The position numbers were made by a program, and so were the translations under genes. Below, one piece after another: positions 1 to 8,543 of a DNA stretch of 64,000 bases. Below the pieces are notes generated by a model. It was not told the DNA's origin, ran no database searches, and was given only the letters and a program-made list of their open reading frames with translations. The stretch's first letter is position 1, and each line of letters begins with the position of its first letter. The DNA comes from Streptomyces sp. CB02980 (lineage in GTDB: Bacteria > Actinomycetota > Actinomycetes > Streptomycetales > Streptomycetaceae): assembly GCF_014451325.2 (NCBI RefSeq), contig NZ_JACSCH020000003.1:62001-126000 (forward strand), given 5' to 3'.

Positions 1-474
1 GTCCCCGCCGTCGCCGCCGCCGAGGTCCCCTTCGTCGTCATGCACTGGCGCGGATTCAGCCAGGACATGAACAGCCTCGCCGTGTACGACGACGTCGTCA
101 CCGAGGTCGTCGGCGAACTCCGCACCCGCCTCGAAGCCGTCATCGACGGCGGCATCGACCCCGAGCGCATCGTCGTCGACCCGGGCCTCGGCTTCGCCAA
201 GCTCGCCCCCCACGACCTCGCCCTCGTCGCCCACCTCCCCGAACTCCGCGCCCTCGGCCGCCCCCTCCTCGTCGCCGCCTCCCGCAAGCGATTCCTCGGC
301 CACGTCCTCGCCCGCGAGGGCGCCTCGCCGCCGCCCGCGCGCGAACGCGACGCCGCCACCGCCGCCGTCTCCGCCCTCGCCGCCCACGCGGGCGCGTGGG
401 CCGTCCGCGTCCACGAGGTCCGGGCCACCGCCGACGCCGTACGGGTCGCCCGCGCCGTCGAGGGAGCCGCGTGA
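1..474 (+). CDS. folP: Dihydropteroate synthase, C-terminal part (cut by window edge)
   Basis: This is the 3' part of the enzyme that joins p-aminobenzoate to dihydropterin pyrophosphate in folate synthesis. The reading frame is open from base 1, so the N-terminal half lies outside the window. Visible family motifs are FVVMHWRG at the left end (the strand ending in the M-H-x-R signature), DPGLGFAK in the middle and SRKRFLG in the C-terminal third; the last two belong to the TIM-barrel substrate pocket. Its stop overlaps the GTG of the next gene by 4 bases (GTGA), and folB and folK follow on the same strand, so it heads a folate operon. Identification is firm; only completeness is limited. Confidence 0.95.
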   Translation, partial: VPAVAAAEVPFVVMHWRGFSQDMNSLAVYDDVVTEVVGELRTRLEAVIDGGIDPERIVVDPGLGFAKLAPHDLALVAHLPELRALGRPLLVAASRKRFLGHVLAREGASPPPARERDAATAAVSALAAHAGAWAVRVHEVRATADAVRVARAVEGAA

Positions 475-938
475 GCCGCAGCGCCGACGAGGCGGCCGTC
501 GAAGCCGCCAACACCGCCTTCTACGAGGCGATGGAGACCGGCGACTTCGAAGGCGTCTCGGCGCTCTGGCTCGACGACGGAGCCACCCCCATCACCTGCG
601 TCCACCCCGGCTGGCCCGTCCTCACCGGACGCGGTGAGGTGCTCCGCTCGTACGCGCTGATCATGGCGAACACCGAGTACATCCAGTTCTTCCTCACCGA
701 CCTCAAGATCTCCCTCGCCGGCCGGACCGCCGTCGTCACCTGCACCGAGAACATCCTCAGCGGCGGCCCCGCCGAGGACGGCGCCGAACTGGGACCCCTC
801 GTCGGACAGCTCGTCGTCGCCACCAATGTGTTCCGCCACACACCCGACGGCTGGAGGATCTGGTCCCACCACGCCTCCCCGGTCCTCACGGACACCGAGG
901 AAACAGCGGACGAGGAGCCCGGCGGCGACACCCCGTAA
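471..938 (+). CDS. NTF2/SnoaL-like fold protein in the folate operon
   Basis: A 155-residue protein of the nuclear transport factor 2-like (SnoaL) superfamily. The start is taken as GTG 471, which overlaps the folP stop and has GGAG five bases upstream; a longer reading from 396 would only add arginine-rich out-of-frame folP sequence. The pattern is typical of the cone-shaped fold: an N-terminal helix (VEAANTAFYEAMETGDFEGV), a Trp-containing loop with H-P-G-W, and C-terminal strands ending TPDGWRIWSHHASPV. Its catalytic role, if any, cannot be told. Position between folP and folB is common in Streptomyces and suggests co-expression with folate genes rather than a proven role in the pathway. 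Confidence 0.85.
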   Translation: MSRSADEAAVEAANTAFYEAMETGDFEGVSALWLDDGATPITCVHPGWPVLTGRGEVLRSYALIMANTEYIQFFLTDLKISLAGRTAVVTCTENILSGGPAEDGAELGPLVGQLVVATNVFRHTPDGWRIWSHHASPVLTDTEETADEEPGGDTP

Positions 939-1082
939 CACCTCCGCCACCCGCCCCGCGGACCCGCCGACGGCCCCCACGGGCAAGCTCTGTCGGTCCC
1001 CGCAGGTAGATTCGATGCTGGACACCCGGCCGTCCGCACCCGGCTGCGTGGCCACCGAACTACGACAGCAGGAGTGATTCGC

Positions 1083-1442
1083 GTGGATCGTGTCGCGCTG
1101 CGCGGCCTCAAGGCCCGGGGCCACCACGGCGTCTTCCCCAAGGAGCGCGAGGAGGGCCAGACCTTCATCGTGGACCTGGTCCTCGGCCTGGACACCCGCC
1201 CGGCGGCCGCCGACGACGACCTGACGAAGACCGTGCACTACGGGATCGTCGCCGAAGAGGTCGTCGACGTCGTCCAGGGAGAACCCGTCGACCTCATCGA
1301 AACGCTCGCCGAGCGCATCGCCCAGCAATGCCTCAGCCACGCCGGGGTACAAGAGGTGGAGGTCGTCGTCCACAAACCGGACGCGCCCATCACCGTGCCG
1401 TTCGACGACGTGACCATCACGATCACCCGGAGCCGACGATGA
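1083..1442 (+). CDS. folB: Dihydroneopterin aldolase
   Basis: A 119-residue FolB, which cleaves 7,8-dihydroneopterin to 6-hydroxymethyl-dihydropterin and glycolaldehyde. The sequence starts VDRVALRGLKARGHHGVF and carries the conserved E-R-E-x-G-Q-x-F and V-H-Y-G segments, then L-I-E-T-L-A-E-R-I, all normal for the tunnel-fold enzyme. Start choice: GTG 1083 has GGAG about nine bases before it, whereas GTG 1074 would sit directly on that site. The 3' end overlaps folK by 4 bases (ATGA), which points to translational coupling. A 144-bp gap separates it from the NTF2-like gene, so an additional promoter there is possible. Confidence 0.95.
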   Translation: MDRVALRGLKARGHHGVFPKEREEGQTFIVDLVLGLDTRPAAADDDLTKTVHYGIVAEEVVDVVQGEPVDLIETLAERIAQQCLSHAGVQEVEVVVHKPDAPITVPFDDVTITITRSRR

Positions 1443-2038
1443 AGCCGACGCAGAGCGACCCCACCGTCCAGCCCGTACCGGCCTCCGTCGTCGCGACCGT
1501 CGACGCCGCCGACACCACGCTGTCCAACCCCCGCTGGGCCGTCGTGGCCCTCGGCGCCAACCTCGGCAACCGCCTGGAGACCCTCCAGGGGGCCGTCGAC
1601 GCCCTCGCGGACACCCCGGGCCTCCGGGTCAAGGCCGTCTCCCCCGTGTACGAGACGGAGCCCTGGGGCGTCGAGCCCGACACCCAGCCCTCCTACTTCA
1701 ACGCCGTCGCGCTCGTGAAGACGACGCTGCCGCCCTCCTCCCTCCTGGAGCGGGCCCACGCCGTCGAGGAGGCCTTCCACCGCGTCCGCGAGGAGCGCTG
1801 GGGCGCCCGCACCATCGACGTCGACATCGTCGCCTACGCGGACGTCGTCTCCGAGGACCCCGTCCTCACCCTCCCGCACCCCCGCGCCCACCAGCGCGCC
1901 TTCGTCCTCGCCCCCTGGCACGACGTGGACCCCGAGGCCCAGCTCCCCGGCCACGGCGCCGTCGCCGCGCTCCTCGCCACCCTCGGCGACGAAGGCATCG
2001 CCCGCCGCGCCGACCTGGAACTCCGTCTGCCCGAGTAG
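1439..2038 (+). CDS. folK: HPPK, 6-hydroxymethyl-dihydropterin pyrophosphokinase
   Basis: A 199-residue FolK, transferring pyrophosphate from ATP to 6-hydroxymethyl-dihydropterin, the step before FolP. Key motifs are LGANLGNRLETL, VSPVYETEPWGV, YFNAVAL and, near residue 120, ERWGARTIDVDIV with the two metal-binding aspartates, followed by LPHPRAHQRAFVLAPW. The first 40 residues (TQSDPTVQPVPASVV...) are a low-complexity extension not needed for the fold, seen in other Streptomyces versions. ATG 1439 overlaps the folB stop. With folP and folB this gives three consecutive folate enzymes; folE is nearby on the other strand. Confidence 0.95.
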   Translation: MKPTQSDPTVQPVPASVVATVDAADTTLSNPRWAVVALGANLGNRLETLQGAVDALADTPGLRVKAVSPVYETEPWGVEPDTQPSYFNAVALVKTTLPPSSLLERAHAVEEAFHRVREERWGARTIDVDIVAYADVVSEDPVLTLPHPRAHQRAFVLAPWHDVDPEAQLPGHGAVAALLATLGDEGIARRADLELRLPE

Positions 2039-2101
2039 TCGTTACGCTTCGTGGCAGACCGCACAGCGGAGCACGACCGACGACCAGGAGAAGGACACCC
2101 G

Positions 2102-2584
2102 GTGAAACAACTGCGGCTGAAGGTGCTCGCCGGACTGTTCCTCGCGGCCGGCATCATCTCCTGGGGCGCCGCACGGCTCTGGGACGCGGTCGGCACCCTG
2201 CCCAGCGTGCCGATCGCCGCGCCCATCGTCCTCGCCGTGATCGCGGCCGTCCTCACCGCGACCGCCCTCTCCATCCGCGCCCGCCTCAAGGCCCAGCGCG
2301 AGCGCCGCCCCGGCGCCAAGGGCGTCGAACCCCTGATGGCGGCCCGCGCGGTGGTCTTCGGCCAGGCGAGCGCCCTGGTGGCCGCCCTCGTCGCCGGCAT
2401 GTACGGCGGCACGGGCGTCTTCCTCCTCGGCTCCCTCGACGTCCCGGCCCGCCGCGACCAGGCCCTCTACGCGGCCTTCTCGGTAGCGGCGGGCATCGCC
2501 GTCATCGCGGCCGCCCTCTTCCTGGAGCGCGTCTGCAAGCTCCCGGAGGACAACGACGAGGGCCCGGGCAAGGCCCGGGTCTGA
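2102..2584 (+). CDS. DUF3180 family membrane protein
   Basis: A 160-residue integral membrane protein of the DUF3180 family, which in actinobacteria commonly follows folK. Four hydrophobic segments are visible, in two pairs (about residues 7-24 and 38-58, then 80-103 and 115-135), separated by a basic loop RARLKAQRERRPGAKGVEP that is probably cytoplasmic. GTG 2102 is chosen because AGGAGAAGGA lies just upstream; the frame could open at 2051 but those codons look like leader. The function is unknown. It likely shares the folBK transcript, as only 63 bases separate them. The motif PLMAARAVVFGQASALVAA in the second half is the conserved family core. Confidence 0.85.
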   Translation: MKQLRLKVLAGLFLAAGIISWGAARLWDAVGTLPSVPIAAPIVLAVIAAVLTATALSIRARLKAQRERRPGAKGVEPLMAARAVVFGQASALVAALVAGMYGGTGVFLLGSLDVPARRDQALYAAFSVAAGIAVIAAALFLERVCKLPEDNDEGPGKARV

Positions 2585-2605
2585 GACCGGTCCCGTCGTG
2601 GCGCC

Positions 2606-3211
2606 TCAGCGCGCCATGATGAGGCTCATCGCCTCGGCGCGGGTCGCGGGGTCACGCAGCTGGCCGCGCACGGCCGAGGTGATCGTCTTGGCGCCCGGCT
2701 TGCGGATGCCGCGCATCGACATGCACATGTGCTCGCACTCGAAGACCACGATGACGCCGCGCGGCTCCAGGATGTCCATCAGCGAGTCCGCCACCTGCGT
2801 GGTGAGCCGTTCCTGCACCTGAGGGCGGCGGGCGTAGACGTCGACGAGCCGGGCCAGCTTCGACAGGCCGGTTATCTTCCCCGTCGTCGACGGGATGTAC
2901 CCGACGTGCGCCACGCCGCGGAACGGTACGAGGTGATGCTCACATGTCGAGTACACCTCAATGTCCTTGACCAGCACCATCTCGTCGTGACCGAGGTCGA
3001 ACGTGGTCGTCAGGACCTCCTCGGGCGTCTGCCACAGGCCCGCGAAGATCTCCTTGTACGCCCGCGCCACCCGCCCCGGCGTCTCCCGCAGTCCCTCGCG
3101 GTCCGGGTCCTCGCCGACCGCGATGAGGAGCTCGCGTACGGCCGCCTCGGCGCGCTTCTCGTCGAAATCGCCGATCGTGCCCTCGCCGTCCAGCGTCACC
3201 GGGTCGGTCAT
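2606..3211 (-). CDS. folE: GTP cyclohydrolase I
   Basis: A 201-residue FolE, converting GTP to dihydroneopterin triphosphate, the first committed pterin step. Zinc and active-site residues are visible: Cys-His in [11 protein letters not shown] and the second Cys in [12 protein letters not shown]; the C-terminal [14 protein letters not shown] and QVQERLT segments are also typical of the tunnel-fold decamer. The start at ATG 3211 ([11 protein letters not shown]) has GAGG upstream; a longer start at 3262 would run through the hairpin at 3251-3286 and is rejected. It lies downstream of ftsH, is convergent with the folPBK strand, and is separated from ftsH by that hairpin, so it probably has its own promoter. 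Confidence 0.95.
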   Translation of the reverse strand: MTDPVTLDGEGTIGDFDEKRAEAAVRELLIAVGEDPDREGLRETPGRVARAYKEIFAGLWQTPEEVLTTTFDLGHDEMVLVKDIEVYSTCEHHLVPFRGVAHVGYIPSTTGKITGLSKLARLVDVYARRPQVQERLTTQVADSLMDILEPRGVIVVFECEHMCMSMRGIRKPGAKTITSAVRGQLRDPATRAEAMSLIMAR

Positions 3212-3250
3212 CTCTGTGCCTCGTTCCGTCTGACTGATGTGCGCGAAATG

Positions 3251-3286
3251 CCGCGCCCCCACAGGCTAAAACCTGTGGGGGCGCGG
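3251..3286 (-). terminator. Perfect hairpin after ftsH
   Basis: A 15-bp perfect inverted repeat (CCGCGCCCCCACAGG and its complement) with the 6-base loop CTAAAA lies 25 bases past the ftsH stop and 40 bases before the folE start. There is no long T run, which is usual for Streptomyces terminators. Termination of ftsH is inferred from the stem strength and position. Confidence 0.75.
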
Positions 3287-3310
3287 CAGCCATTCCGGGG
3301 TGCCGGACGG

Positions 3311-5329
3311 TCAGTCCTCCGGGGTGTCCACCGGGGCGATCTCGATGCCCTTCGTGGTGTCGACCGCGGGGGCCGCCGAGCCGTTCGCGCTGTTCGTCAG
3401 GGCCAGCTCCTTGGGGGAGAGCACCGGCGGACGCGTGGACGGGGTACGGCGGGAGGAGCCGGTCCAGGCCGGGCGGGCCGGGCGCTTGACGATGGGGGTG
3501 AAGATCTCGGCGATCTCCTCCTTGCCCAGCGTCTCCTTCTCCAGGAGGGCGAGGACCAGGTTGTCGAGGACGTCGCGGTTCTCGACGAGGATCTCCCAGG
3601 CCTCGTTGTGCGCGGTCTCGATGAGCTTCTTGACCTCTTCGTCGACCAGCGCCGCGACCTCTTCCGAGTAGTCCCGCGGGTGCGACATCTCGCGCCCGAG
3701 GAACGGCTCGGTGTTGTCGCCACCGAACTTGATCGCGCCCAGACGCTCGGTCATGCCGTACTGCGTGACCATGGCGCGAGCCGTGGCCGTGGCCTTCTCG
3801 ATGTCGTTCGCCGCGCCCGTGGTCGGGTCGTGGAAGACGAGCTCCTCGGCCGCGCGCCCGCCCAGCATGTATCCCAGCTGGTCGAGCATCTCGTTACGGG
3901 TGGTGGAGTACTTGTCCTCTTCCGGCAGGACCATCGTGTAGCCCAGGGCGCGGCCGCGGGACAGGATGGTGATCTTGTGGACGGGGTCGGAGTTCGGCAG
4001 GGCCGCCGCGACGAGGGCGTGGCCGCCCTCGTGGTACGCGGTGATCTTCTTCTCCTTGTCCGACATGATCCGGGTCCGCTTCTGCGGGCCCGCGACCACT
4101 CGGTCGATCGCCTCGTCCAGCGCCGCGTTGTCGATCAGCTTCTGATCGCCACGAGCGGTGAGGAGCGCCGCCTCGTTGAGGACGTTGGAGAGGTCCGCGC
4201 CGGTGAAGCCGGGGGTGCGTCGGGCGACGGCGCCGAGGTCGACGTCCGGTGCGACCGGCTTGCCCTTCTGGTGGACCTTGAGGATCTCCAGACGGCCCAG
4301 CATGTCCGGGCGGTCGACGGCGATCTGCCGGTCGAAGCGTCCGGGGCGCAGGAGGGCGGGGTCGAGGATGTCGGGCCGGTTCGTGGCGGCGATCAGGATG
4401 ACGCCGCCCTTCACGTCGAAGCCGTCCATCTCGACGAGGAGCTGGTTGAGCGTCTGCTCGCGCTCGTCGTGACCGCCGCCGAGGCCGGCGCCGCGGTGGC
4501 GTCCGACGGCGTCGATCTCGTCGACGAAGACGATGGCGGGCGCGTTGGCCTTGGCCTGCTCGAAGAGGTCACGGACCCGGGAGGCACCGACACCGACGAA
4601 CATCTCGACGAAGTCGGAGCCGGAGATCGAGTAGAACGGCACCCCGGCCTCGCCGGCGACGGCGCGCGCGAGGAGCGTCTTGCCGGTTCCGGGCGGGCCG
4701 TAGAGCAGGACGCCCTTGGGGATCTTGGCGCCGACGGCCTGGAACTTGGCCGGCTCCTGGAGGAACTCCTTGATCTCGTGGAGTTCCTCGACGGCCTCGT
4801 CCGAGCCCGCGACGTCGGCGAAGGTGGTCTTCGGCGTGTCCTTGGTGATGAGCTTCGCCTTGGACTTGCCGAACTGCATGACGCGGGAGCCGCCGCCCTG
4901 CATCTGGTTCATCAGGAAGAGGAAGACGACCACGATGAGGACGAAGGGGAGGAGGGAGAGCAGGATCGAGACGAAGGGCGACTGCTTCGTCGGGGAGACG
5001 GTGTAGCCCTTCTCGATCTGCCCGGCCTCGAACTTCTCCTGCAGCTTGTCGGCCAGGTCGGCGCCCTGGGTGCCGATGTAGCTGGCCTGGACCTTGCTGC
5101 TGTTGTCGATCTTCTGGCCGTCGACGAGCTCGATCTTGACGATCTGCTCGTCACCGGTGGTGATCTTTGCCTGCTTGACCTGGTTCTTGTCGATCGCCTG
5201 GACGACCTTGCCGGTGTCCACCGTCTTGTAGCCCTCGGACGAGCCGACGACCTGCATCAGCACGACCACGGCGAGGACGGCCAGCACGATCCACATGACC
5301 GGCCCACGGAAGTATCGCTTCACGTCCAT
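3311..5329 (-). CDS. ftsH: ATP-dependent zinc metalloprotease FtsH
   Basis: A 672-residue membrane-bound AAA+ protease that degrades misfolded membrane and some regulatory proteins. Two membrane helices (about residues 11-28 and 119-141) flank a small extracytoplasmic domain. Walker A is GPPGTGKT (211-218), Walker B ends FVDEID (268-273), the second region of homology holds RPGRFDR (328-334), and the zinc site is HEGGH (433-437) with a later Asp in ANDIEKAT as third ligand. The C-terminal 60 residues are Pro/Thr/Ala-rich and poorly conserved. The start [13 protein letters not shown] is unambiguous. It lies just after hpt and tilS, the standard actinobacterial order tilS-hpt-ftsH-folE. Confidence 0.97.
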   Translation of the reverse strand: MDVKRYFRGPVMWIVLAVLAVVVLMQVVGSSEGYKTVDTGKVVQAIDKNQVKQAKITTGDEQIVKIELVDGQKIDNSSKVQASYIGTQGADLADKLQEKFEAGQIEKGYTVSPTKQSPFVSILLSLLPFVLIVVVFLFLMNQMQGGGSRVMQFGKSKAKLITKDTPKTTFADVAGSDEAVEELHEIKEFLQEPAKFQAVGAKIPKGVLLYGPPGTGKTLLARAVAGEAGVPFYSISGSDFVEMFVGVGASRVRDLFEQAKANAPAIVFVDEIDAVGRHRGAGLGGGHDEREQTLNQLLVEMDGFDVKGGVILIAATNRPDILDPALLRPGRFDRQIAVDRPDMLGRLEILKVHQKGKPVAPDVDLGAVARRTPGFTGADLSNVLNEAALLTARGDQKLIDNAALDEAIDRVVAGPQKRTRIMSDKEKKITAYHEGGHALVAAALPNSDPVHKITILSRGRALGYTMVLPEEDKYSTTRNEMLDQLGYMLGGRAAEELVFHDPTTGAANDIEKATATARAMVTQYGMTERLGAIKFGGDNTEPFLGREMSHPRDYSEEVAALVDEEVKKLIETAHNEAWEILVENRDVLDNLVLALLEKETLGKEEIAEIFTPIVKRPARPAWTGSSRRTPSTRPPVLSPKELALTNSANGSAAPAVDTTKGIEIAPVDTPED

Positions 5330-5434
5330 CCATACGGAGCGAGAACGCCCCGTCCCTCCTGCCCGTAGGAAAATGCTGCTGTGAGAGCTGCTGTGTGAAA
5401 AAGCTGTTCTTCGGACGGTACCTCAGCATCGTCG

Positions 5435-5480
5435 CCCGCGACCGCCTTCCCGTGGTTCAACGGAGGGAGGGCGGTGCGGG
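5435..5480 (-). terminator. Imperfect hairpin between hpt and ftsH
   Basis: CCCGCGACCGCCTTCCC and GGGAGGGCGGTGCGGG form a long stem with one mismatch and one bulge around a 13-base loop. It sits 21 bases past the hpt stop, so it could attenuate read-through into ftsH. The remaining stretch to 5330 should hold the ftsH promoter, but no clear box was found. Confidence 0.45.
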
Positions 5481-5501
5481 TTCCCCGTACGGCGCGGGTG
5501 T

Positions 5502-6056
5502 TCAGCCGCCGTAGACGTGCGGGGCGAGCGTGCCGACGAACGGAAGGTTCCGGTACTTCTCGGCGTAGTCGAGGCCGTAGCCCACGACGAACTCGTTGGG
5601 GATGTCGAAACCGATCCACTTGACGTCGATCGCGACCTTCGCGGCCTCGGGCTTGCGCAGCAGCGTGCAGACCTCCAGGGAGGCGGGCTCGCGCGAGCCG
5701 AGGTTCGACAGGAGCCAGGACAGGGTCAGGCCCGAGTCGATGATGTCCTCGACGATCAGGACGTGCTTGCCCTTGATGTCGGTGTCGAGGTCCTTGAGGA
5801 TTCTGACGACGCCCGAGGACTGGGTGCCGGCGCCGTAGGAGGACACGGCCATCCAGTCCATGGTGACGGGGGTGGAAAGGGCGCGAGCCAGATCCGCCAT
5901 CACCATCACCGCGCCCTTGAGGACGCCGACGATGAGCAGGTCCTTGCCCGCGTATTCCGCGTCGATCTTCGCGGCCAGCTCTGCCAGCTTGGCGTCGATC
6001 TCTTCCTTGGTGATGAGCACCGACTGGAGGTCGGTGCCCATGTCCTTCTCGTTCAC
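5502..6056 (-). CDS. hpt: Hypoxanthine phosphoribosyltransferase
   Basis: A 184-residue purine salvage enzyme making IMP (and GMP) from hypoxanthine or guanine and PRPP. The PRPP-binding signature [14 protein letters not shown] is present around residues 102-115, preceded by the flexible-loop region [14 protein letters not shown] and followed by the purine pocket [23 protein letters not shown] 6056 ([11 protein letters not shown]) is chosen; ATG 6041 (MGTDLQSV) is a close alternative with AGAAGG just upstream, and the sequence alone does not settle it. The gene is separated from tilS by only 26 bases, so the two are probably cotranscribed, coupling purine salvage with tRNA modification as in many Gram-positive bacteria. 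Confidence 0.93.
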   Translation of the reverse strand: MNEKDMGTDLQSVLITKEEIDAKLAELAAKIDAEYAGKDLLIVGVLKGAVMVMADLARALSTPVTMDWMAVSSYGAGTQSSGVVRILKDLDTDIKGKHVLIVEDIIDSGLTLSWLLSNLGSREPASLEVCTLLRKPEAAKVAIDVKWIGFDIPNEFVVGYGLDYAEKYRNLPFVGTLAPHVYGG

Positions 6057-6082
6057 CCGGGTCACTTTCGTTGCAGCGTGCG

Positions 6083-7102
6083 TCAGCCTTGCCGGATGAC
6101 CAGTCTGCCACCCTGGCGGCGGGCTTCGACGCGGCCGGGCAGGTTGATGGCCCCTTGGCCGCGCCAGCCGGTGATGAGCCGGTCGACTTCTTCGATGTGG
6201 CGGGCGAAGAGGGAGCCGGCGGGTGCGCCCTCGGCGATGACGGCGCGGCGCAGTACGCGGCGGCGTACGGCGGGGGGCAGGCCGTGGAGCTTGGCGCACT
6301 CCAGGGCGCCCGCCTCGTCGCGTACGCGGGTCTCGGCGTCGGCGGCCCAGGTGTCGAGGGCGTCGGCGTCGTCGCGGGAGAGCTGGGCCGTTCGGGCGAG
6401 GGCTTCGATGACGCCCTTGCCGAGGGCCTTCTCGAGGGCGGGGAGGCCCTCGTGGCGGAGCCTGGAGCGGGTGTAGGCGGGGTCGCTGTTGTGGGGGTCG
6501 TCCCAGACGGCGAGTTCCTGTGCGACGCAGGCCTTGCGGACGGTCTGGCGGTCGAGCTGGAGGAAGGGGCGCCGGTAGCGGCCGGAGGCGCCGGAGATCG
6601 CGGCCATGCCGGAGAGCGAGCGGATGCCGGAGCCGCGGGCGAGCCCGAGCAGGACGGTTTCCGCTTGGTCGTCGCGGGTGTGGCCGAGGAGGATCGCGGC
6701 GGCTCCGTGGCGTTGGGCGGTGGCGTCGAGGGCCGCGTACCGCGCGTCGCGTGCGGCGGCCTCGGGTCCTCCTTCGCGGCCGACGGTGACGGTGACGGCC
6801 TCGGAGGGGGTGAGGCCGAGGGCGGTCATGCGTGCGACGACCTCGCCCGCGCGGGTGTCGGAGCCGTCCTGGAGCCCGTGGTCGACGGTGATGCCGCCGG
6901 CGCGCACGGGAAGCTTGCGGGCCTCGAAGGCGAGGGCGGAGGCGAGCGCCATGGAGTCGGCGCCTCCGGAGCAGGCGACGAGCACGAGGGGGGTGTGTGC
7001 GTCGCGTGCGGGGGCGGGGTCGGTCTGGTGCTCGGTGAGAACGTCGTGGAGTACGCGGCGGACCGCCAGGCGTATCGCCGCGACCGCAGGATGGGGACCC
7101 AT
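6083..7102 (-). CDS. tilS: tRNA(Ile)-lysidine synthetase
   Basis: A 339-residue TilS, which converts the wobble C of the CAU anticodon of one isoleucine tRNA to lysidine, changing codon recognition from AUG to AUA. The PP-loop ATPase motif SGGADS is at residues 45-50, followed by [10 protein letters not shown] and [22 protein letters not shown], both conserved in the catalytic domain. The second half (about 220-339) is helical and basic and matches the substrate-binding domain; length is in the normal actinobacterial range. It starts at ATG 7102. It precedes hpt and ftsH on the same strand and is followed by them with short spacing, so it probably leads that transcript. Confidence 0.93.
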   Translation of the reverse strand: MGPHPAVAAIRLAVRRVLHDVLTEHQTDPAPARDAHTPLVLVACSGGADSMALASALAFEARKLPVRAGGITVDHGLQDGSDTRAGEVVARMTALGLTPSEAVTVTVGREGGPEAAARDARYAALDATAQRHGAAAILLGHTRDDQAETVLLGLARGSGIRSLSGMAAISGASGRYRRPFLQLDRQTVRKACVAQELAVWDDPHNSDPAYTRSRLRHEGLPALEKALGKGVIEALARTAQLSRDDADALDTWAADAETRVRDEAGALECAKLHGLPPAVRRRVLRRAVIAEGAPAGSLFARHIEEVDRLITGWRGQGAINLPGRVEARRQGGRLVIRQG

Positions 7103-7163
7103 GTCCGGTGCCCTTCGTGAATGGGGTGGGGTGCCTCGGTCGGAGTCTTAACGGTCGGAAAGG

Positions 7164-7205
7164 GGGTTTCGGTCACTCAGAGTGCGTCGATGGTGACAGA
7201 AACCC
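7164..7205. repeat. Inverted repeat upstream of tilS
   Basis: GGGTTTCGGTCAC (7164-7176) and GTGACAGAAACCC (7193-7205) pair over 13 positions with one mismatch across a 16-base spacer. It lies 62 bases before the tilS start and 106 bases past the metalloprotease stop. It could be the terminator of the latter or an operator for tilS; the long spacer argues mildly for a protein-binding site. Confidence 0.55.
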
Positions 7206-7310
7206 GGCCGTTACCCGAGCATTGCACGCCTCACCCCATGCCCAGGGTCCCTCGGATGGGTGATTGGTGGGGTGTTCCGACGTGTTCCTGTGCCGTGTGC
7301 CGCACCTGTC

Positions 7311-8450
7311 TCAGGAGTCTGCCTTACGGTGCACCCTCGCGATCCAGTCGGCGGGGGCGGCGATCTCGGCCTTGGTGGGGAGCGTGTTGGGCGAGGTCCA
7401 GACGCGGTTGAAACCGTCCATGCCGACCTGGTCGACGACGGCGCGGACGAAGCGCTCGCCGTCGCGGTACTGGCGGAGCTTGGCGTCGAGGCCGAGGAGC
7501 TTGCGCAGGGCGAGGTCGAGGCGGGAGGCCCCGCGGGCACGGCGCTGCTGGAACTTCTCGCGGATCTCGGCGACGGAGGGCACGACCTGGGGTCCGACGC
7601 CGTCCATGACGTAGTCGGCGTGGCCTTCGAGGAGGGACATGACGGCGGTGAGGCGGCCGAGGATCTCGCGCTGTTCGGGGGTCTGGACGAGTTCGACGAA
7701 GGAGGGGGCGGGTTCGCCCTCCTCGCCTTCGGGGCGGCCGCCGACGAGGGTCTGGGCGGCTTCGCGGAGGCGTTCGACGACGGTGCCGGGGTCGACGTCG
7801 GTGGCGGCGAGGAACGACTGGATTTCGCCCTGGAGGTGGTCGCGGAGCCAGGGGACGGCGGTGAACTGGGTGCGGTGGGTCTCCTCGTGGAGGCAGACCC
7901 AGAGCCGGAAGTCGTGGGGGGAGACTTCGAGTTCGCGTTCGACGTGGACGATGTTGGGCGCGACGAGGAGGAGGCGTCCGCCGCCGTTGGCGCCGGCGGG
8001 GAAGTCGCGGGTGGCGGGGGCGAAGGTCTCGTACTGGCCGAGGATGCGGGAGGAGAGGAACGACAGCAGCATGCCGAGTTCGACGCCGGTGACCTTGCCG
8101 CCGACGGCGCCGAGGACGGCGTTGCCGGGGGTGGTGGAGCGGCGGTCCTGCATCTTGCCGAGGAGCGGGGTGAGGAGCTCGCGGAAGCCGGCGACGTTGG
8201 CCTTGATCCAGCCGGCCCGGTCGACGACGAGGACGGGCGTGTCGTGAGGCTCCGTGCCCTCGGGGATCATCCGGGTGTAGGCCCGGACGTGTTCCTCCGA
8301 GGCTTTGGCGTGCTTGCGGAGTTCGGCGACGACCTCGCGGGCCTCGTCGCGGCTGACTTCGGGTCCGGGCCGCACGAGGCGGGTCGCGGTCGCGACCGCG
8401 AGGTTCCAGTCGACCATCCCGGATGTGCCTGCGCCACCGATGCTCGTCAT
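7311..8450 (-). CDS. Zinc-dependent metalloprotease-like protein (DUF2342 family)
   Basis: A 379-residue protein of the actinobacterial DUF2342 family, annotated in databases as zinc-dependent metalloprotease or F420-biosynthesis-associated. The zincin motif HEETH is at residues 188-192, in the context LWVCLHEETHRTQF, with an invariant-looking N-terminal segment MVDWNLAVATATRLVRPGPE. A downstream region LLEGHADYVMDGVG supplies a further His and Asp that could complete the metal site. No signal peptide is present, so a cytoplasmic location is expected. Peptidase activity is inferred from the motif only. It lies between dacB and tilS on the same strand, 93 bases after dacB. Confidence 0.88.
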   Translation of the reverse strand: MTSIGGAGTSGMVDWNLAVATATRLVRPGPEVSRDEAREVVAELRKHAKASEEHVRAYTRMIPEGTEPHDTPVLVVDRAGWIKANVAGFRELLTPLLGKMQDRRSTTPGNAVLGAVGGKVTGVELGMLLSFLSSRILGQYETFAPATRDFPAGANGGGRLLLVAPNIVHVERELEVSPHDFRLWVCLHEETHRTQFTAVPWLRDHLQGEIQSFLAATDVDPGTVVERLREAAQTLVGGRPEGEEGEPAPSFVELVQTPEQREILGRLTAVMSLLEGHADYVMDGVGPQVVPSVAEIREKFQQRRARGASRLDLALRKLLGLDAKLRQYRDGERFVRAVVDQVGMDGFNRVWTSPNTLPTKAEIAAPADWIARVHRKADS

Positions 8451-8543
8451 GCGTCAACCGTACGGTCTCGAAGGCTGTTCGGGGTGGGTTCGGGACGGCT
8501 TCCGTGCGGGTCGGGGCGGTGTCCGTGCCGGGGTGGGCGGTGG

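Noticed and set aside
3212..3262. Longer start for folE
   Set aside because: It runs through the strong hairpin that ends the ftsH transcript, and the first 17 residues match nothing in FolE.
2729..5368. 879-residue open frame opposite ftsH
   Set aside because: Shadow of ftsH in GC-rich DNA; composition is dominated by D, L, V, G, R and no motif is visible.
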